The notes below the pieces were generated by a model. The model saw nothing but the letters and a program-made list of their open reading frames with translations, did not search any database and was not told the DNA's origin. From positions 67,954-131,953 of the forward strand of contig NZ_DHNR01000040.1 in the NCBI RefSeq assembly GCF_002409645.1: a stretch of DNA of 64,000 nucleotides. Reading direction: 5' to 3'. A program made the position numbers and the translations under genes. Positions within the stretch are counted from its first letter, which is position 1. Every line of letters starts with the position of its first letter. The stretch comes from Acetobacter sp. UBA5411 (GTDB lineage: Bacteria; Pseudomonadota; Alphaproteobacteria; Acetobacterales; Acetobacteraceae). Below, piece by piece: positions 27,266 to 36,857 of the stretch.

Positions 27266-28189
27266 ATGAGCTGGCTGACCAAATATGTCCGCCCCAAGAT
27301 TCGGGGACTGCTCAAGCGCGACGTTCCGGACAATCTGTGGACCAACTGCACGTCCTGCCACCAGATGGTTCTGGTGAAGGAATTACAGCGCACCCTGAAT
27401 GTCTGCCCGCACTGCGGATTCCACATGAAGGTTCCGGTCGCCGAACGCCTGGAATGGACGTTCGACGCAGGCAGCTATACGCGCATCGAACTGCCTAAGG
27501 TCGCCGTCGATCCGCTCGGATTCCGTGACCAGAAGCGTTACACCGACCGCCTGAAAGATGCTCGCGCCAAGACCGGACTCGATGAGTCGCTGGCTGTCGC
27601 GCATGGCAAGATCACCGGCTATCCGGCGGTCGTGGCAGTCATGGCGTATGAATTCATGGCGGGCACGATGGGTTCGGCGCTGGGTGAGGCTTTTGTCGCC
27701 GCCGCCCGTCTGGCCATTCTCCAGCGGTCTCCGCTCGTCATCTTCACCGCCTCGGGTGGCGCGCGCATGCAGGAAGGCCTGATCAGCCTGATGCAGATGC
27801 CGCGCACGACAGTCGCCGTACAGATGCTCAAGGATGCCGGACTGCCTTACATTGTCGTGCTGACCAACCCGACGACGGGTGGTGTCTCGGCCTCTTTCGC
27901 CATGCTGGGTGATGTGCAGATTGCCGAGCCGAAAGCCCTGATTGGCTTTGCCGGACCACGCGTGATCGAGGACACAGTCCGCGAGAAGCTTCCGGAAGGC
28001 TTCCAGCGTTCCGAATATCTGCTTGAACACGGCATGCTGGACATGGTCGTCGAGCGCAAGAATCTGCGTGAGACCCTTGGCCGCGTGATCGGTCTGCTGA
28101 CCGCGGCCCCTCCGGGCGACGTATTCACGGAAACCCTGCCTGACCCCGAAGAGCCGGGCTCCGAGGACAATCCGCTCCCCGTCAACTAA
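27266..28189 (+). CDS. accD: Acetyl-CoA carboxylase carboxyltransferase subunit beta
   Basis: This is a 307-residue beta subunit that transfers the carboxyl group from biotin to acetyl-CoA in fatty-acid synthesis. The N-terminal four-cysteine zinc ribbon is complete (Cys28, Cys31, Cys47, Cys50 in CTSCHQMV and CPHCGFHM). The crotonase-fold core has YEFMAGTMGSALGEAFV, IFTASGGARMQEGLISLMQM, TNPTTGGVSASFAMLGDV and GFAGPRVIEDTVREKLPEGFQ. It lies 105 bp before folC on the same strand, the widespread accD-folC arrangement. Confidence 0.97.
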   Translation: MSWLTKYVRPKIRGLLKRDVPDNLWTNCTSCHQMVLVKELQRTLNVCPHCGFHMKVPVAERLEWTFDAGSYTRIELPKVAVDPLGFRDQKRYTDRLKDARAKTGLDESLAVAHGKITGYPAVVAVMAYEFMAGTMGSALGEAFVAAARLAILQRSPLVIFTASGGARMQEGLISLMQMPRTTVAVQMLKDAGLPYIVVLTNPTTGGVSASFAMLGDVQIAEPKALIGFAGPRVIEDTVREKLPEGFQRSEYLLEHGMLDMVVERKNLRETLGRVIGLLTAAPPGDVFTETLPDPEEPGSEDNPLPVN

Positions 28190-28294
28190 GCGGCAACCGG
28201 CTTCTTCACGGGGTGAGATGCATGCATCTTGCCCCGACCTGCTCTGACATGGCGGCCCACGCCCCTCCCGGCGCATGCCCCGGAGTGAAACAGC

Positions 28295-29626
28295 ATGACC
28301 GACACGTCCTCCCCCCGCAAACCAGCCCTCGGAGCGGAATTCACGGGCAGGACCGGCACCGTTCTCGAACGGCTGAACCGGCTTTACCCGGCCCTGATCG
28401 ACCTGTCGCTGGGACGCCTTGAGGCCCTGCTGGCCAAGCTCGGTCACCCCGAACAGCATCTCCCTCCCGTCATTCATGTCGCCGGAACTAACGGCAAAGG
28501 CAGCACCTGCGCCAACCTCCGCGCCATTGGCGAAGCCGCAGGCTGGCGTGTGCATGTCATGTCATCGCCGCATCTGGTGGATGTGACGGAACGCTTCCGT
28601 GTTGCTGGCAAACTGGTCAGCGAAGAAGAACTGGTCGTCACACTGGAGGAAATCGAGCAGGTGAATGGGGGCGAACCGATTACCGTGTTCGAGGTACTGA
28701 CAGCCGCCGGGTTCCTGCTGTTCTCACGTCATCCTGCCGAACTGACCATCATCGAGGTCGGGCTGGGTGGCCGTTTTGACGCAACAAATGTTCTGGCGCG
28801 GCCCGCAGCCTGCGCCATTACGGCCATCTCGATGGACCACGAGGCCTTTCTGGGCAGCACACTCGCCGCCATTGCTGGCGAAAAAGCGGGTATCATCAAG
28901 CCGGACGTGCCGGTTGTCACAGGACGTCAGCCTCAGGCGGTGCAGAACGTTCTGGCGATGGAGGCTGACGTCAAAGGCGCACCTCTTCTGCTGCGCGACC
29001 GTGACTGGGAACTGACACGTAGCGCGGATGGGCTCTCCCTGCTTTACAAGGACGCCAAGAGAGCTCTGACGCTCCCCCTTCCGGCCCTGACCGGTACCCA
29101 TCAGGACGACAATGCCGGACTTGCCGTGGCCACCCTGCGTGCCAGCGGGCTTGCCGTGCCCGACTCAGCCTGGGCGGGAATCGCCCACACGCGCTGGCCC
29201 GCACGGCTTCAGAAACTCGAAGGCACACTCGCAGCCCAGCTTCCATCCGGGTGGGAGCTGTGGCTGGATGGTGGCCATAATCCCGGCGCTGGTGAGGCGC
29301 TGGTGCCTGTGCTGGAGCAATGGTCTGATCGGCCGCTGCATATTCTGGTGGGTATGAAGCAGACCAAGGACGCTTCAGGTTTTCTCGCGCCTCTTCTTGA
29401 TCATGCAACTTCCGTCTACGCAGTCGCGGAACCGGACCAGCATCTGGCGCTGCCTGTGGAAGCCATCATTGAAGCTTCTCACGGACGAGTGCAGTCCGGG
29501 CCTGACATTGCCACGGCGCTGGCGAATCTGTCTGGCAAAGAGGGAAAGGCTGCTCGCGTTCTGATCTGCGGTAGTCTTTATCTGGCCGGAGTTGTGTTGA
29601 AAAAAGACGGATGGCGCGCTGAATAG
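28295..29626 (+). CDS. folC: Folylpolyglutamate synthase / dihydrofolate synthase
   Basis: This is a 443-residue Mur-ligase-family ATPase that adds glutamate to dihydropteroate and/or folates. The ATP loop is HVAGTNGKGSTCANL, followed by SSPHLVDVTERFRV, the Mg/ATP region TIIEVGLGGRFDATNVL, the ITAISMDHEAFLGSTLAAIAGEKAGI motif and the C-terminal LDGGHNPGAGEAL. It follows accD, probably in one transcript. With pabB-pabC at 10.5-12.6 kb, this window holds two separate parts of folate metabolism. Confidence 0.95.
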   Translation: MTDTSSPRKPALGAEFTGRTGTVLERLNRLYPALIDLSLGRLEALLAKLGHPEQHLPPVIHVAGTNGKGSTCANLRAIGEAAGWRVHVMSSPHLVDVTERFRVAGKLVSEEELVVTLEEIEQVNGGEPITVFEVLTAAGFLLFSRHPAELTIIEVGLGGRFDATNVLARPAACAITAISMDHEAFLGSTLAAIAGEKAGIIKPDVPVVTGRQPQAVQNVLAMEADVKGAPLLLRDRDWELTRSADGLSLLYKDAKRALTLPLPALTGTHQDDNAGLAVATLRASGLAVPDSAWAGIAHTRWPARLQKLEGTLAAQLPSGWELWLDGGHNPGAGEALVPVLEQWSDRPLHILVGMKQTKDASGFLAPLLDHATSVYAVAEPDQHLALPVEAIIEASHGRVQSGPDIATALANLSGKEGKAARVLICGSLYLAGVVLKKDGWRAE

Positions 29627-29704
29627 ACGCGTTTTGTAAGGGGTCGTTAACCGTCTCGCCTTAGGAGAAACACAGATACTGTTTCTCATCCGAGCGAGGC
29701 GCCC

Positions 29705-30817
29705 TTGCGCAAGATTCTCCTGTGTCTGGGCCTTTCCCTGGCGGCTCTGTCTTCTGCCCGGCAGGCCCATGCCCAGTTCGCTCCCGAACACAGCACGCCC
29801 TATCTGGACGCACGCCGGGATGCCGAACTGCGTCACCAGACGCTTGCCCGGATGCTGATGACCATGAACATGGATCCCGGCGAGGGAGGAGTCGTCGATA
29901 CATCGCCTCTCACACAGTACCGTATGCCGACACATCGTTTCGAGCCGGAAGAAGACCAGCAGCGTCCGCGGCACCATCGCTCTCTGCCCGATGAGCCATC
30001 ATCTTACCGTCCCGGTGGCTCTTATCAGGCGGCTTCCCATATTCCGGCCGTCGTTCAGGTCAATCGGGAAATCGGTCTCTCTGTGACGGGAGCATGGAGC
30101 AACTATAAGGAAAAGCCCCCCTGGCAGGGCGTCAGCACCGGATATGATCGGGAAACCGGCTGGGTGCCGGGCTTCCAGCTTGATGTCGCCGACATGTTCG
30201 ATATGTACGAAATCGACCATGTCTTTCTCGCCGCGCACTTCGCGCTTGGCGACGGTAACGTGTCCTACAAGGGATCAGCATCTAATGGTCTGGGCGATGT
30301 CTGGCCCCTTAACAGCACCTCACACCGTATGACCACTGACAGCCGGATCGAACTCGGCAAGGGCCTGATGGTCAATGATCGCTTCATGATCACGCCCACG
30401 ATCGTTGGTGGCTACTGGTCGTGGAACCGGGATATCCAGTCAGCTGGCGGCGTCCCGAAAAGTTCGGAAGCCTATGGCGGCTTCCTTGCCGGTATTCAGG
30501 TGAGGCTCGATTACGCCATTACGGATGCGTTCGTTCTCAGAGGAAGGCTTGCGTGGACCGAACTGCTGGGCTCACGCATGGACGCAGCAAACGCAACAGG
30601 CACTTTTCACCTACGTCCCCGACCGGAATGGACGGCAGGTCTCGATTTCGATTACCGCATTGCCCGGTCGCTTCATGTGATCGGAGGCGTGCAATACACA
30701 TATTATTCGTTTGGCCGCAGTCAGCTCATTGATCAGCATAATGGTTTCTATGCGTTCGAACCCAGCAGCTGGACCAATGGTGTAACCCTTCATTCCGGGG
30801 TCGCTTACGGATTCTGA
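29705..30817 (+). CDS. Predicted outer-membrane beta-barrel protein
   Basis: This is a 370-residue protein of unknown function. It has a signal peptide (MRKILLCLGLSLAALSSARQAHA, cleavage before Q) and a polar linker of about 90 residues rich in Arg, Glu and Pro. Alternating amphipathic strands follow and end in HSGVAYGF, a terminal-Phe barrel signal. YTYYSFGRSQLI near the end resembles omptin- or OmpA-type outer-membrane proteins but does not decide a family. The start is a TTG with GCGAGG five bases upstream; no ATG is available that keeps the signal peptide. It is 78 bp after folC and ends at a good terminator. Confidence 0.7.
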   Translation: MRKILLCLGLSLAALSSARQAHAQFAPEHSTPYLDARRDAELRHQTLARMLMTMNMDPGEGGVVDTSPLTQYRMPTHRFEPEEDQQRPRHHRSLPDEPSSYRPGGSYQAASHIPAVVQVNREIGLSVTGAWSNYKEKPPWQGVSTGYDRETGWVPGFQLDVADMFDMYEIDHVFLAAHFALGDGNVSYKGSASNGLGDVWPLNSTSHRMTTDSRIELGKGLMVNDRFMITPTIVGGYWSWNRDIQSAGGVPKSSEAYGGFLAGIQVRLDYAITDAFVLRGRLAWTELLGSRMDAANATGTFHLRPRPEWTAGLDFDYRIARSLHVIGGVQYTYYSFGRSQLIDQHNGFYAFEPSSWTNGVTLHSGVAYGF

Positions 30818-31381
30818 AATCAATTTCTTATTGGAACACTGTTTGTTTTTCGGAACAGGACAGACAGAGTACTGTCCTGCACTTTTTTCTGTTCAAAAAT
30901 CCGGATCGTATAAACCACTGACAGCAAAACACCGCGTTCTAGATTGCCGTTTTGAAAATCACCAACTCCACCACAATTAGGATGGTGCATTTTCCCAAAT
31001 TCTTTCAAATGACGACATCAGGATCAAGACCTGTATTTTTCCATTTTTCTGTAATTTTTCTTATCATTAGGGTGCGCCCGTTATCAGGGACGGTTAAGCA
31101 GCCATAAAGGGCATGCGTGACCAGGGAACACCGCTTCATGGATTGAGAACAGTCTGATCAGAAAATTATTCCCTACTCAATAGAACTATATTTCATACAA
31201 GATTTTATACAAATATAGGATTACTTATTGCCTATTCTGCAATTTTACCCAGAACGCATCAAAAAATAGAAAGCAATCTTGCTATTTGGCAGAAATTAAT
31301 TTCCAAAAGACGCATTTTCAAAAAATAATTTTCTGCAAATACATGAATTACAATACTGACGACAATAAAGAGCACTGATAT
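30818..31381. other. AT-rich intergenic region upstream of the second Ig/SGNH gene
   Basis: This 564-bp region has no supported gene. It holds the terminator at 30856-30889 and then about 450 bp of increasingly AT-rich DNA, including many A/T runs just before the Ig/SGNH-like gene at 31382. The matching gene at 17835 also has a long AT-rich leader. No shared motif longer than a few bases was found by eye. Confidence 0.45.
30856..30889 (+). terminator. Rho-independent terminator after the barrel protein gene
   Basis: An 8-bp stem (CAGGACAG with CTGTCCTG) with an 8-base loop is followed within two bases by a TTTTTT run. It lies 39 bp after the stop codon of the barrel gene. Confidence 0.78.
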
Positions 31382-33463
31382 ATGAGCGATACATCCACGG
31401 ACATTCCCCTGATCTCCCCGGCCTATACGCTAACAGGACCCGCATCCCTGTCCGTGGGTTCCAAAGCCATCTTCAGCGTGACACCCACAGCAGGCACAAC
31501 ACTGTCGGCTCCCTTGGTCATCACCCCCACATGCACGTTGTCTGGTACTTTTATCCCGGCAACCATTACCCTGCCCGTCGGTTCCTCCAGCACTGTAACG
31601 TTTACATTCACACCAACGGAAGCAGGTTCAGGCACGCTAAGCACGACAAACTCTGCGGGCCTGACTGATCCCATTGCTCTTTCAGTATTCTCGATCGCTC
31701 TTTCCAATAGCTTCACAACCTACACACTGACGGGCGCCACCAGCCTGGTCGCTGGCGTTGCATCCACCTACACCATCACACCCGGTTCCGGATCAGCCTC
31801 GTCACAGGCGATTACAATCACGCCTCTCTGCACACTGACAGGCACTTTCTCACCAGAAGTCGTTTCTTTGCCCGCAGGTTCCACCAGCGCTGTCACCTTC
31901 ACCTTCACCCCGACGGCCAGCGGCGTGGGAACACTCAGCACGAACAGCAATGGATCGCTGACTGATCCGGGAGACCTGTTTATAACAGTTGCTTCCACAC
32001 AGACGCCTTTTACACAATTCTCCCTGACGGGACCACAGGCGCTGACTGTAGGTTCAGCCGCCACCTACACAATCACTCCAGGAAGCGGCACAGCCAATAC
32101 AAAAGCAATTACAATCGTTCCCAGTTGCACACTGGCTGGAACATTTTCTCCACAAACCAGCACTATTCCCGCAGGATCGACAGCACCCTTAACGTTCACA
32201 TTCACTCCTTCCGTTGCGGGAACAGGAAATTTTACCGTTACCAACTCAGCCGCGCTGAGTAACCCGGCCGCTTTCACCGTCACCGCCATGACGTTCAGTT
32301 CCGCCTATACGCTTACAGTCGACTCTTCAGCATTCCTCTTTTCTCCCGGAAACTGGACCGGTGATGAAGGACGTGACGGCTCCCTGTGGCGCAGCACCTG
32401 GAATCCGGGAGCATGGTTTCAGATTTCATGGCTGGCTTCAGCAACCCCTACAGCCACACTCCATCTCGGTCCTGAAAATACCGGTGCCTATATCACCTAT
32501 TTTCTCAACGGAGTTGCAACCAGAGACATTGCAGCGAAAACCGACCTGACGCTTTCCAGTATTCTGCCGGGACAGGTCAACAGACTGGAAGTCTTTCTGA
32601 CACGGACACCTGCTTCAGACCGCTGGAACAAGGGAAACAACTGCCTCACCATCAGCGGCCTGACGCTCGATCCAGCTTCCTCGGCTGCCTATATCGTTGC
32701 CGAACGCCCGTGGGGAAAGCTGGTGGGCGATGATACGACAGAGGGCACATCCGCTGATGCTGGCAGCGATAATGTGCTTTCATCCTATGCCTATTTCCTG
32801 TTGCGCGGCATGGAGACAGCAGGCTACCGGACCTGCATATCGGCCTGCACCGGTTCAGGCTACATCACTGCAGGTGACAGCACGAAAGATGTTCCAGCAT
32901 TTTACTCGGTCACAGGATCAAGCAACGGTCTTGGCGGAGCGTATAGCGACACAAAAAGTCGTTGGAATCTCGTTGATTCTGGCATTTCGGCACTTGATAG
33001 CAATGGCCTCCTCAGTTCCTACGGGGATATCGGAACGCCTCCAAGCTGGATTGCCTTCAATCTTCTGTCCCGTGACGCGCTGGCTTATGCCAATCAGTCT
33101 GACGCACAAGCCGCAATGACACAGTGTCTCACCGCTCACAGGGCAGCAGCGCCTGATGCATGGCTGTTCGCCATCATGCCTTTTGGTTTTCGCTATGCCA
33201 CGACGTACAGCGTCACCTGGCCCCAACTTTTTACAAATGCAGTCACCAACTACAGGCTATCCAATCCTGACGACGACAAGGTCGTCGTTGTGGACCCCGG
33301 AACCGATCTTGCCGTTCTTCTGGGGTCCAACCGGGACTGGTACACGACAACCGATGGCAGCCAACTGCTGGAAACCGGACAGGCAATTTTTGCCTCCGTT
33401 GTCTCAAGCACTATCCTCGGCAGTATGACGACTCACAATGACAGAACATACACTTATTACTGA
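31382..33463 (+). CDS. Modular Ig-like protein with a degenerate SGNH domain (predicted pseudoenzyme)
   Basis: This is a 693-residue paralogue of the protein encoded at 14833-17835, also without a signal peptide. Residues 14-300 hold three Ig-like domains of about 98 residues (YTLTG...CTLxGTFxP...TFTFTP...LSTTN). A beta-sandwich follows (FLFSPGNWTGDEGRDG), then an SGNH-fold domain. The final 244 residues align with the paralogue without a gap and about half are identical. The GDS nucleophile is GDD (Asp451) and the DxxH histidine is Gln661, while the distal Asp is kept. It is therefore probably a binding or structural protein rather than an esterase. It ends in RTYTYY, like RSQSYTFF in the paralogue. 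It converges on gabT. Confidence 0.82.
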   Translation: MSDTSTDIPLISPAYTLTGPASLSVGSKAIFSVTPTAGTTLSAPLVITPTCTLSGTFIPATITLPVGSSSTVTFTFTPTEAGSGTLSTTNSAGLTDPIALSVFSIALSNSFTTYTLTGATSLVAGVASTYTITPGSGSASSQAITITPLCTLTGTFSPEVVSLPAGSTSAVTFTFTPTASGVGTLSTNSNGSLTDPGDLFITVASTQTPFTQFSLTGPQALTVGSAATYTITPGSGTANTKAITIVPSCTLAGTFSPQTSTIPAGSTAPLTFTFTPSVAGTGNFTVTNSAALSNPAAFTVTAMTFSSAYTLTVDSSAFLFSPGNWTGDEGRDGSLWRSTWNPGAWFQISWLASATPTATLHLGPENTGAYITYFLNGVATRDIAAKTDLTLSSILPGQVNRLEVFLTRTPASDRWNKGNNCLTISGLTLDPASSAAYIVAERPWGKLVGDDTTEGTSADAGSDNVLSSYAYFLLRGMETAGYRTCISACTGSGYITAGDSTKDVPAFYSVTGSSNGLGGAYSDTKSRWNLVDSGISALDSNGLLSSYGDIGTPPSWIAFNLLSRDALAYANQSDAQAAMTQCLTAHRAAAPDAWLFAIMPFGFRYATTYSVTWPQLFTNAVTNYRLSNPDDDKVVVVDPGTDLAVLLGSNRDWYTTTDGSQLLETGQAIFASVVSSTILGSMTTHNDRTYTYY

Positions 33464-33512
33464 GTAGGGTATTTTCATCTATTTTCAGAAATCAGATCAT
33501 CGACCATCATAA

Positions 33513-33546
33513 AAAAGGGTGTTCCACTCACATGGAACACCCTTTT
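33513..33546. terminator. Bidirectional terminator between the Ig/SGNH-like gene and gabT
   Basis: A perfect 14-bp stem (AAAAGGGTGTTCCA with TGGAACACCCTTTT), a 6-base loop and A/T runs at both ends lie between two convergent genes. It serves both strands. Confidence 0.9.
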
Positions 33547-33572
33547 GAACTTCAGAGAACTGAATGCTGGCT

Positions 33573-34853
33573 TCAGCCAGCAAGGACCTTCTCAAGAAGA
33601 TCCAGACCTTCATTCAATACTTCGTCACTGATGGTCAGAGGCGGCAGCAGACGAACCGTCTCGCCGAGAACGCCACAGGACAGCACAATCAGACCCATTT
33701 CCGCCGCACGCGCACAGATCTGCCCCGCACCGCCGGCTTTTACCTCGTCAGATCCGTGTACACTGAGCACATCGAAACCAACCATCGCGCCGAGACCATG
33801 AGCCTTGCCAACCGGCGTCAGATCGGTCCGCTCAGTCCAACCAGCAATGCGCTTGCTGATCGTCGCACCGATATGCTCTGCACGGGCACAGAGTTTTTCC
33901 TTTTCAATGACATCCAGAACCGCGAGACCCGCCGCACAGGCGAGCGGAGAGCCACCATAGGTGCCACCCAGACCGCCCGGACGGACAGCGTCCATGATCT
34001 CTGCACGACCAACGACACCGGACAGCGGGAATCCGCCACCAAGAGCCTTGGCGACCGAGATCAGGTCAGGCTTGACACCCGAATGCTGAATGCCAAACAG
34101 CTTGCCTGTACGGGCAAAACCGGTCTGGACTTCATCCGCAATCAGCAGAATACCATGCTTCGTGCAACGCTCGCGCAGACCTTCCAGTAGTTCCTTCGGG
34201 CTTACCCGGAAGCCGCCCTCACCCTGAATCGGCTCGATGATGATCGCAGCCACGCGGGACGGATCAATATCCGCAGCAAACATCAGATCAAGCGCATTGA
34301 GGCTGTCGGCAACAGACACGCCACGAGCCGGGAACGGCGCATGGAAAACGTCACCCGGCATGGTGCCAAACTGTGTCTTGTAGGGGTTCACCTTGCCGGT
34401 CATGGCAGATGCAAGCAGCGTGCGGCCATGGAAGCCACCAGTAAAAGCGATAACGCCTGAACGGCCTGTGGCAGCGCGAGCGATCTTCACAGCGTTCTCG
34501 GTCGCTTCCGCGCCGGTCGTGAAGAAAATGCTTTTCGCCGGACCATCGAATGGCGCTGCAGCATTCAGACGTTCTGCAAGGGCAATATAGTTTTCATACG
34601 GAGCGACCTGAAAGCCCGTATGGCTGAAATGCTCAAGCTGTTCCTGCACAGCCTGAATGACAGCTGGATGACGATGACCAACGTTGACCACAGCGATGCC
34701 TGCAGCAAAGTCAACGTAGCGACGTCCTTCGACATCCCACAGTTCAGCCCCCTGAGCGCGATCCGCATAAATAGCGGTCGCCGATCCCACACCAACAGGA
34801 ACGGCGGCTGCACGACGAGCCGACAGATCCTTATTGCTCTTGCCTGTACTCAC
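33573..34853 (-). CDS. gabT: 4-aminobutyrate aminotransferase
   Basis: This is a 426-residue class III PLP aminotransferase, which converts GABA and 2-oxoglutarate to succinate semialdehyde and glutamate. Signatures are FFTTGAEATENAVKIARAATGR, FTGGFHGRT, IIEPIQGEGGF, the LLIADEVQTGFARTGK strand with the PLP Asp, SVAKALGGGFPLSGVVG with the Schiff-base Lys, and GGTYGGSPLACAAGLAVLDV. GTG 34853 has AGGA eight bases before it and gives the usual length; a TTG at 34871 lacks support. It is downstream of, and on the same strand as, the LysR gene and putrescine importer, so it should complete putrescine-to-succinate breakdown. 5-Aminovalerate or putrescine may be additional substrates. Confidence 0.92.
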   Translation of the reverse strand: MSTGKSNKDLSARRAAAVPVGVGSATAIYADRAQGAELWDVEGRRYVDFAAGIAVVNVGHRHPAVIQAVQEQLEHFSHTGFQVAPYENYIALAERLNAAAPFDGPAKSIFFTTGAEATENAVKIARAATGRSGVIAFTGGFHGRTLLASAMTGKVNPYKTQFGTMPGDVFHAPFPARGVSVADSLNALDLMFAADIDPSRVAAIIIEPIQGEGGFRVSPKELLEGLRERCTKHGILLIADEVQTGFARTGKLFGIQHSGVKPDLISVAKALGGGFPLSGVVGRAEIMDAVRPGGLGGTYGGSPLACAAGLAVLDVIEKEKLCARAEHIGATISKRIAGWTERTDLTPVGKAHGLGAMVGFDVLSVHGSDEVKAGGAGQICARAAEMGLIVLSCGVLGETVRLLPPLTISDEVLNEGLDLLEKVLAG

Positions 34854-35035
34854 GTTTCTTTTCCTATCCAAAAACTGTCCGGCTGGTTCGGCCTGACATC
34901 AAAATCCAAAGCATCCGGACAAGCACAGCGACACAACCAAAGTGCACTGTACACACCGCACTCCACATAATCCCACTTCCGATACTCTTCTACCCATCAA
35001 AGAAGAAAAGTATTTGACTGCATACCTCCCATTTA

Positions 35036-35944
35036 TCAGCCGGCGACACGATCCGTCCGCTGCAACGCCATATCCATGAAATACTGCGCTGGAGCAGCCA
35101 GAGGCAAACCGCGCCGCCACATCACCAGAAGATCCGCAGTCGGAAGCTCCTCCTGCACCGGTCGGGACTCAATCTTTTCCCCTTCAAGCGACCACGGCCG
35201 ATAGATCAGTTGCGGCAGCATGGCGATACCATGTCCGGCAGCTACCAGACTTCGCACGGCTTCAATGGAGGTCGACCGAAAATAGGATATCGGCTGAAAA
35301 GAAAACTTCTCACACACCGCCGTCATTCTGCTTTCAAGAATATCGGCGGCAAGTGTGATGAAAGGCTCCTGATTCAGTTGCTTCAGGCTTACCTGCTTTT
35401 CCTGCGCAAGAGGATGTCCGTGCGACAACCAGACATGATGAGGCGAAACCCCCATCACATGCGCACCACACGCACTGGGAATCGAGTTACCCAGACGCAG
35501 TGTCACCGCAAGATCAAGCTCTCCGCCGACCAGCATGTGATCGAGATAATCAGGCTGCTCCTCTATAAGTCTCACATTGACTTTTGGAAAAGCTCTCCGG
35601 AATCGTGTCAGAAGATCAGGCAGGACATATCCCGCCACCACCTGCGTCACGCCAAGCGTGAGCGTGCCGACGAGCGCCTCTTCATCCTCGTCCTTCATGC
35701 TCTGCGCATCGGCAACGCTATCAAGAATACGCTGCACACGTTGGAAAAACTGCTGCCCACGACGGGTCAGAACGACACCGCGCGCATGACGGTCAAGGAG
35801 CCGGAATCCCATTTCGGCTTCAAGATCACGCAGCGCTTCCGTCACTGTTGACTGAGACACCAACAAAACCATGGCCGCACCGGAAATCGAACCGACCTCC
35901 GCAACGGACGCAAAATATCGAAGCTGGCGTAATGTCAGCGCCAT
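35036..35944 (-). CDS. LysR-family transcriptional regulator
   Basis: This is a 302-residue LTTR. The winged helix-turn-helix is at the N-terminus (LRQLRYFASVAEVGSISGAAMVLLVSQSTVTEALRDLEAEMGFRLLDR), and a two-lobed ligand-binding domain follows from about residue 90. It lies between gabT and the putrescine importer, all on one strand with modest gaps (182 and 124 bp), and so probably controls this cluster. A palindrome containing T-N11-A at 41434-41452 upstream of patD is a candidate site. The effector (putrescine, GABA or another amine) is not known. Confidence 0.88.
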   Translation of the reverse strand: MALTLRQLRYFASVAEVGSISGAAMVLLVSQSTVTEALRDLEAEMGFRLLDRHARGVVLTRRGQQFFQRVQRILDSVADAQSMKDEDEEALVGTLTLGVTQVVAGYVLPDLLTRFRRAFPKVNVRLIEEQPDYLDHMLVGGELDLAVTLRLGNSIPSACGAHVMGVSPHHVWLSHGHPLAQEKQVSLKQLNQEPFITLAADILESRMTAVCEKFSFQPISYFRSTSIEAVRSLVAAGHGIAMLPQLIYRPWSLEGEKIESRPVQEELPTADLLVMWRRGLPLAAPAQYFMDMALQRTDRVAG

Positions 35945-36068
35945 AACGGACAGTTTTCCTCACGCAAGAAGAACAAGACCTGTGAGGATGCAGCACAAGG
36001 ACTCATCAGCCCTCCATTGCGCTGTGAGTCCATCATCTTCAATACCGGCATACACTCCCTCATACGGA

Positions 36069-36857
36069 CTACTCTCTGGATGCCGAAGCCGCCAGCTTCT
36101 GACCAAGGATGATCGGCAGCAATGTCACCGCCACAACAGCGAACACCACAACATTCACTTCCGGCATGTGCTGCCCCAGACGGATGGCGCCGAAGATCCA
36201 AAGCGGCAGGGTTGTTTCAGATCCTGACGTGAAGGTGGATACAATCACTTCATCGAAGGACAGAGCGAACGCCAGAAGCATCCCCGATACAATTGATCCG
36301 CTCAAAAGAGGCAGAGTGACACTGGTGAAACCCCGAAAAGGTGTCGCACCCATATCCTGCGCCGCCTCAAGCAGCGAACGGGAAAGCCTCCGAAGCCGCG
36401 CCATGACATTGCTGTAAATCACCACTGTGCAGAACGTGGTATGCGCAATCACCAGCGTCACCATCGTGAAGGGAATCTCCAGTGCGGTGAAAAAACTGTT
36501 CATCGCAATGCCGGTCAGTACTCCCGGCAACGCAATAGGAAGTGTGAGAAAAAATGATCCCACCTGAACAGCGCGGGAAGAAAGACCATTCATGCCTACT
36601 GCCGCCAGCGTTCCCAGCACGGACGCAAGCAGTGTCGCCAGACCCGCTACTTCCAGCGAGACAAGCAGCGCACTCCTCACTTCCTCATCCGCCCACGTGG
36701 CGTAAAACCATTTCAGTGAAAAGGAATGGATTGGCCAGACCTGCACCGACGAGGCATCGAACGCAAACACCAGCACAATCAGCAACGGCAGAAGCAGAAA
36801 CGCCAGCACCGCTGATGCTGCACCCCAGAGAGCAAGATTACGCATCGAACCACTCAT
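36069..36857 (-). CDS. ydcV: Putrescine/spermidine ABC transporter permease (PotC/YdcV type)
   Basis: This is a 262-residue inner-membrane permease with six predicted helices and the EAA loop LLEAAQDMGATPFRGFTSVTLPLL, which contacts the ATPase. The C-terminal LSFDEVIVSTFTSGSETTLPLWIFG is typical of PotC/YdcV proteins. It starts in an ATGA overlap with the partner permease. With the ATPase, binding protein and dehydrogenase upstream, the order matches the E. coli ydcSTUV-patD locus, though with the dehydrogenase first. The symbol is given by analogy. Confidence 0.88.
   Translation of the reverse strand: MSGSMRNLALWGAASAVLAFLLLPLLIVLVFAFDASSVQVWPIHSFSLKWFYATWADEEVRSALLVSLEVAGLATLLASVLGTLAAVGMNGLSSRAVQVGSFFLTLPIALPGVLTGIAMNSFFTALEIPFTMVTLVIAHTTFCTVVIYSNVMARLRRLSRSLLEAAQDMGATPFRGFTSVTLPLLSGSIVSGMLLAFALSFDEVIVSTFTSGSETTLPLWIFGAIRLGQHMPEVNVVVFAVVAVTLLPIILGQKLAASASRE

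Noticed and set aside
30820..31008. 62-codon minus-strand frame in the AT-rich gap
   Set aside because: It overlaps a good Rho-independent terminator and shows no protein-like pattern.
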